Source: CAYGJN01 sp964350135
Lineage (GTDB): Bacteria > Bdellovibrionota > Bacteriovoracia > Bacteriovoracales > Bacteriovoracaceae
DNA length: 13,981 nucleotides
NCBI GenBank assembly: GCA_964350135.1
Contig: CAYGJN010000075.1
Coordinates: 1-13,981 of the forward strand
Reading direction: 5' to 3'
Position 1 is the stretch's first letter. Every line of letters begins with the position of its first letter. Below are positions 12,905 to 13,981 of the stretch, in pieces. The notes under the pieces are model-generated. The model ran no database searches. It was not told where the DNA came from and saw nothing but the letters and a program-made list of their open reading frames with translations. The position numbers and the translations under genes were made by a program.

Positions 12905-13927
12905 ATTATTAACTATCCTGTCACTATAAAGCATGATGGCTTTCGCTTAGATCAATTTCTTATGGAGCAATTACCTACCTTTTCTCGTGAGTTTATTAAG
13001 AAAAAAATTGCTGGTGGAAATATTGAAATTGAAAATAGACAAGGCTCTCTTAAACCAAGCACGCGCCTTAGCGAGGGACAAAGGGTTTCAATCTATACCT
13101 ATAAAAGTAATTTAGAAGATGAGTATTGGAGAGGAGATAAACTCGAGTTTGATCCAGTAAGAGTCCTCTATAAGGATGAAGATCTCTTTGTTATTTCTAA
13201 ACCATCATTTATGAGCACTCACCCTGCAGGCAAACACCTTTTTCATTGCGCCAATGTTTATCTAGAACGTGAGTTTGGTGGAGTTGCAAACTCAGTACAT
13301 AGACTTGATCGTGAGACTTCAGGCATTCTTTTATTTGGAAGATCGAAAGATATTACAACAAAACTAACTGAAGCTTTTGAATTTAAGACAGTAAAAAAAT
13401 GTTATTTTTTTATTGCTCACAAAAAAAACAATATTGAAAAAAGTTTTACCGCCAATGAAAGCTTAGAGTCTGAGAAAAACAGACTTTTTGTCCAGGCCTT
13501 CCCTGAAAACTCAAACAAGGGAAAAATTGCAAAGACTCATTTTGAAATATTATTTGATAATGAGAATTTTATTATGGCCTTAGCATTTCCTATTACCGGA
13601 AGACAGCATCAAATACGTGTTCATGCTGCTTATCATGGGATGCCTCTTTTAGGAGACAAAATCTACCATGGTGGTCGAGATGTATTTGGACGATTTAAAG
13701 ATGGCGTAGCAACTGAGGCTGATTTTAATCAAATGCAAATTCCAAGGCATGCCCTTCACGCTATTGCGATTTCTTTTCCTTATAAAGAAAAAAGGAAATT
13801 ATTCATTGACGATATTCCTGACGATCTTTTTAAATGGGCAAAAGACCATTTAAAAACATTTAATGAAATAGAAATTAAAGATTTGATTGAAAAAAGAATT
13901 GAAAATTATTTTAAAGACTTTAAGTGA
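12905..13927 (+). CDS. RluA-family pseudouridine synthase, probable ATT start
   Basis: Converts specific uridines in rRNA or tRNA to pseudouridine. From ATT 12905 it has 340 residues; from ATG 12962 it has 321. The shorter form would cut the S4 RNA-binding domain, because in-frame codons just upstream encode DGFRLDQFL, the usual opening of that domain (R-L-D-x-F-L), followed by SREFIKKKIAGGNIEI. The ATG has no ribosome binding site, whereas AAGAGGA precedes ATT. Catalytic motif HRLDRETSG (residues 132-140, catalytic D135 in the long numbering) and the RNA-binding GRQHQIRVH (usually GRTHQIRVH) are present, with GMPLLGDKIYHGG after it. RluC, RluD and similar members cannot be told apart here, so the target is unknown. 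It starts 56 bases after prkA, so co-transcription is plausible. Its 3' end may overlap a convergent gene. Confidence 0.88.
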   Translation: MINYPVTIKHDGFRLDQFLMEQLPTFSREFIKKKIAGGNIEIENRQGSLKPSTRLSEGQRVSIYTYKSNLEDEYWRGDKLEFDPVRVLYKDEDLFVISKPSFMSTHPAGKHLFHCANVYLEREFGGVANSVHRLDRETSGILLFGRSKDITTKLTEAFEFKTVKKCYFFIAHKKNNIEKSFTANESLESEKNRLFVQAFPENSNKGKIAKTHFEILFDNENFIMALAFPITGRQHQIRVHAAYHGMPLLGDKIYHGGRDVFGRFKDGVATEADFNQMQIPRHALHAIAISFPYKEKRKLFIDDIPDDLFKWAKDHLKTFNEIEIKDLIEKRIENYFKDFK

Positions 13928-13981
13928 TTATAAACGCCATGAACACTTTGATTTTCCTCACCTGTTAGTATGACCTCAGGC
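13906..13981 (-). CDS. C-terminal end of an unidentified minus-strand gene (partial)
   Basis: On the minus strand one frame stays open from the right edge to TAA at 13908-13906, while both other minus frames close within the first 15 bases. The 24 visible residues read like ordinary coding sequence and contain EENQSVHGVYNHLK. The gene would overlap the pseudouridine synthase convergently by 22 bases, like ribD and its neighbour. Too little is present to name a family, and a chance open frame of this length cannot be ruled out. Confidence 0.35.
   Translation of the reverse strand, partial: PEVILTGEENQSVHGVYNHLKSLK

Noticed and set aside
1..13981. CRISPR arrays, tRNA/rRNA genes, insertion sequences, FMN riboswitch near ribD, parS
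   Set aside because: I looked for spaced direct repeats, cloverleaf-like segments, transposase motifs, a riboflavin leader and the standard parS palindrome and saw none. A covariance-model search would be decisive for small RNAs.

Overview
This is a compact, AT-rich (roughly mid-30s % GC by eye) stretch of bacterial chromosome with about eleven protein genes. Gaps are short (about 100 bases or less) and neighbouring genes often overlap by a few bases. Several envelope proteins with Sec or lipoprotein signals, a PrkA-type kinase and no phage, transposon or tRNA features point to a free-living Gram-negative. The mix (FGE-fold anchored protein, PrkA, Cys-rich lipoprotein, low GC) is most reminiscent to me of the Bdellovibrionota, in particular the Bacteriovoracales. 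That placement is inference and rests on no marker gene.

Layout. 1-3921 is a minus-strand block. Reading leftward from the divergent control region at 3922-4022, it holds parA, parB, an exported protein of unknown function and a glutamate dehydrogenase that runs off the left edge. The plus strand from 4023 carries a rhodanese and a cysteine desulfurase coupled by an ATGA overlap. A predicted outer-envelope lipoprotein of the 5'-nucleotidase family follows, and then ribD, whose ATG directly follows the lipoprotein's stop codon. ribD ends convergently, with a 15-base overlap, against a minus-strand pair at 8406-10558: a Cys-rich lipoprotein and a membrane-anchored FGE-like protein. prkA diverges from this pair and is followed by an RluA-type pseudouridine synthase. 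A reading frame of an unknown minus-strand gene enters from the right edge.

How the parts may work together. ParA and ParB form a segregation pair, but I see no parS. The rhodanese can accept persulfide sulfur from the desulfurase. RibD supplies steps 2 and 3 of riboflavin synthesis. The nucleotidase-family protein has lost most of its metal ligands and its catalytic histidine, so it is probably a pseudoenzyme, and it has gained an EF-hand loop.

Regulatory points. Inverted repeats sit at or next to the ribosome binding sites of three genes (the exported protein, parA, prkA). The lipoprotein at 5532 has a perfect TATAAT so close to its ATG that its mRNA may be leaderless. The pseudouridine synthase appears to start at an ATT codon. 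The palindrome GGCC is strikingly over-represented. I did not find a clearly new multi-gene system; the best leads are the degenerate nucleotidase, the FGE-like/Cys-rich pair and the unusual start and leader structures.
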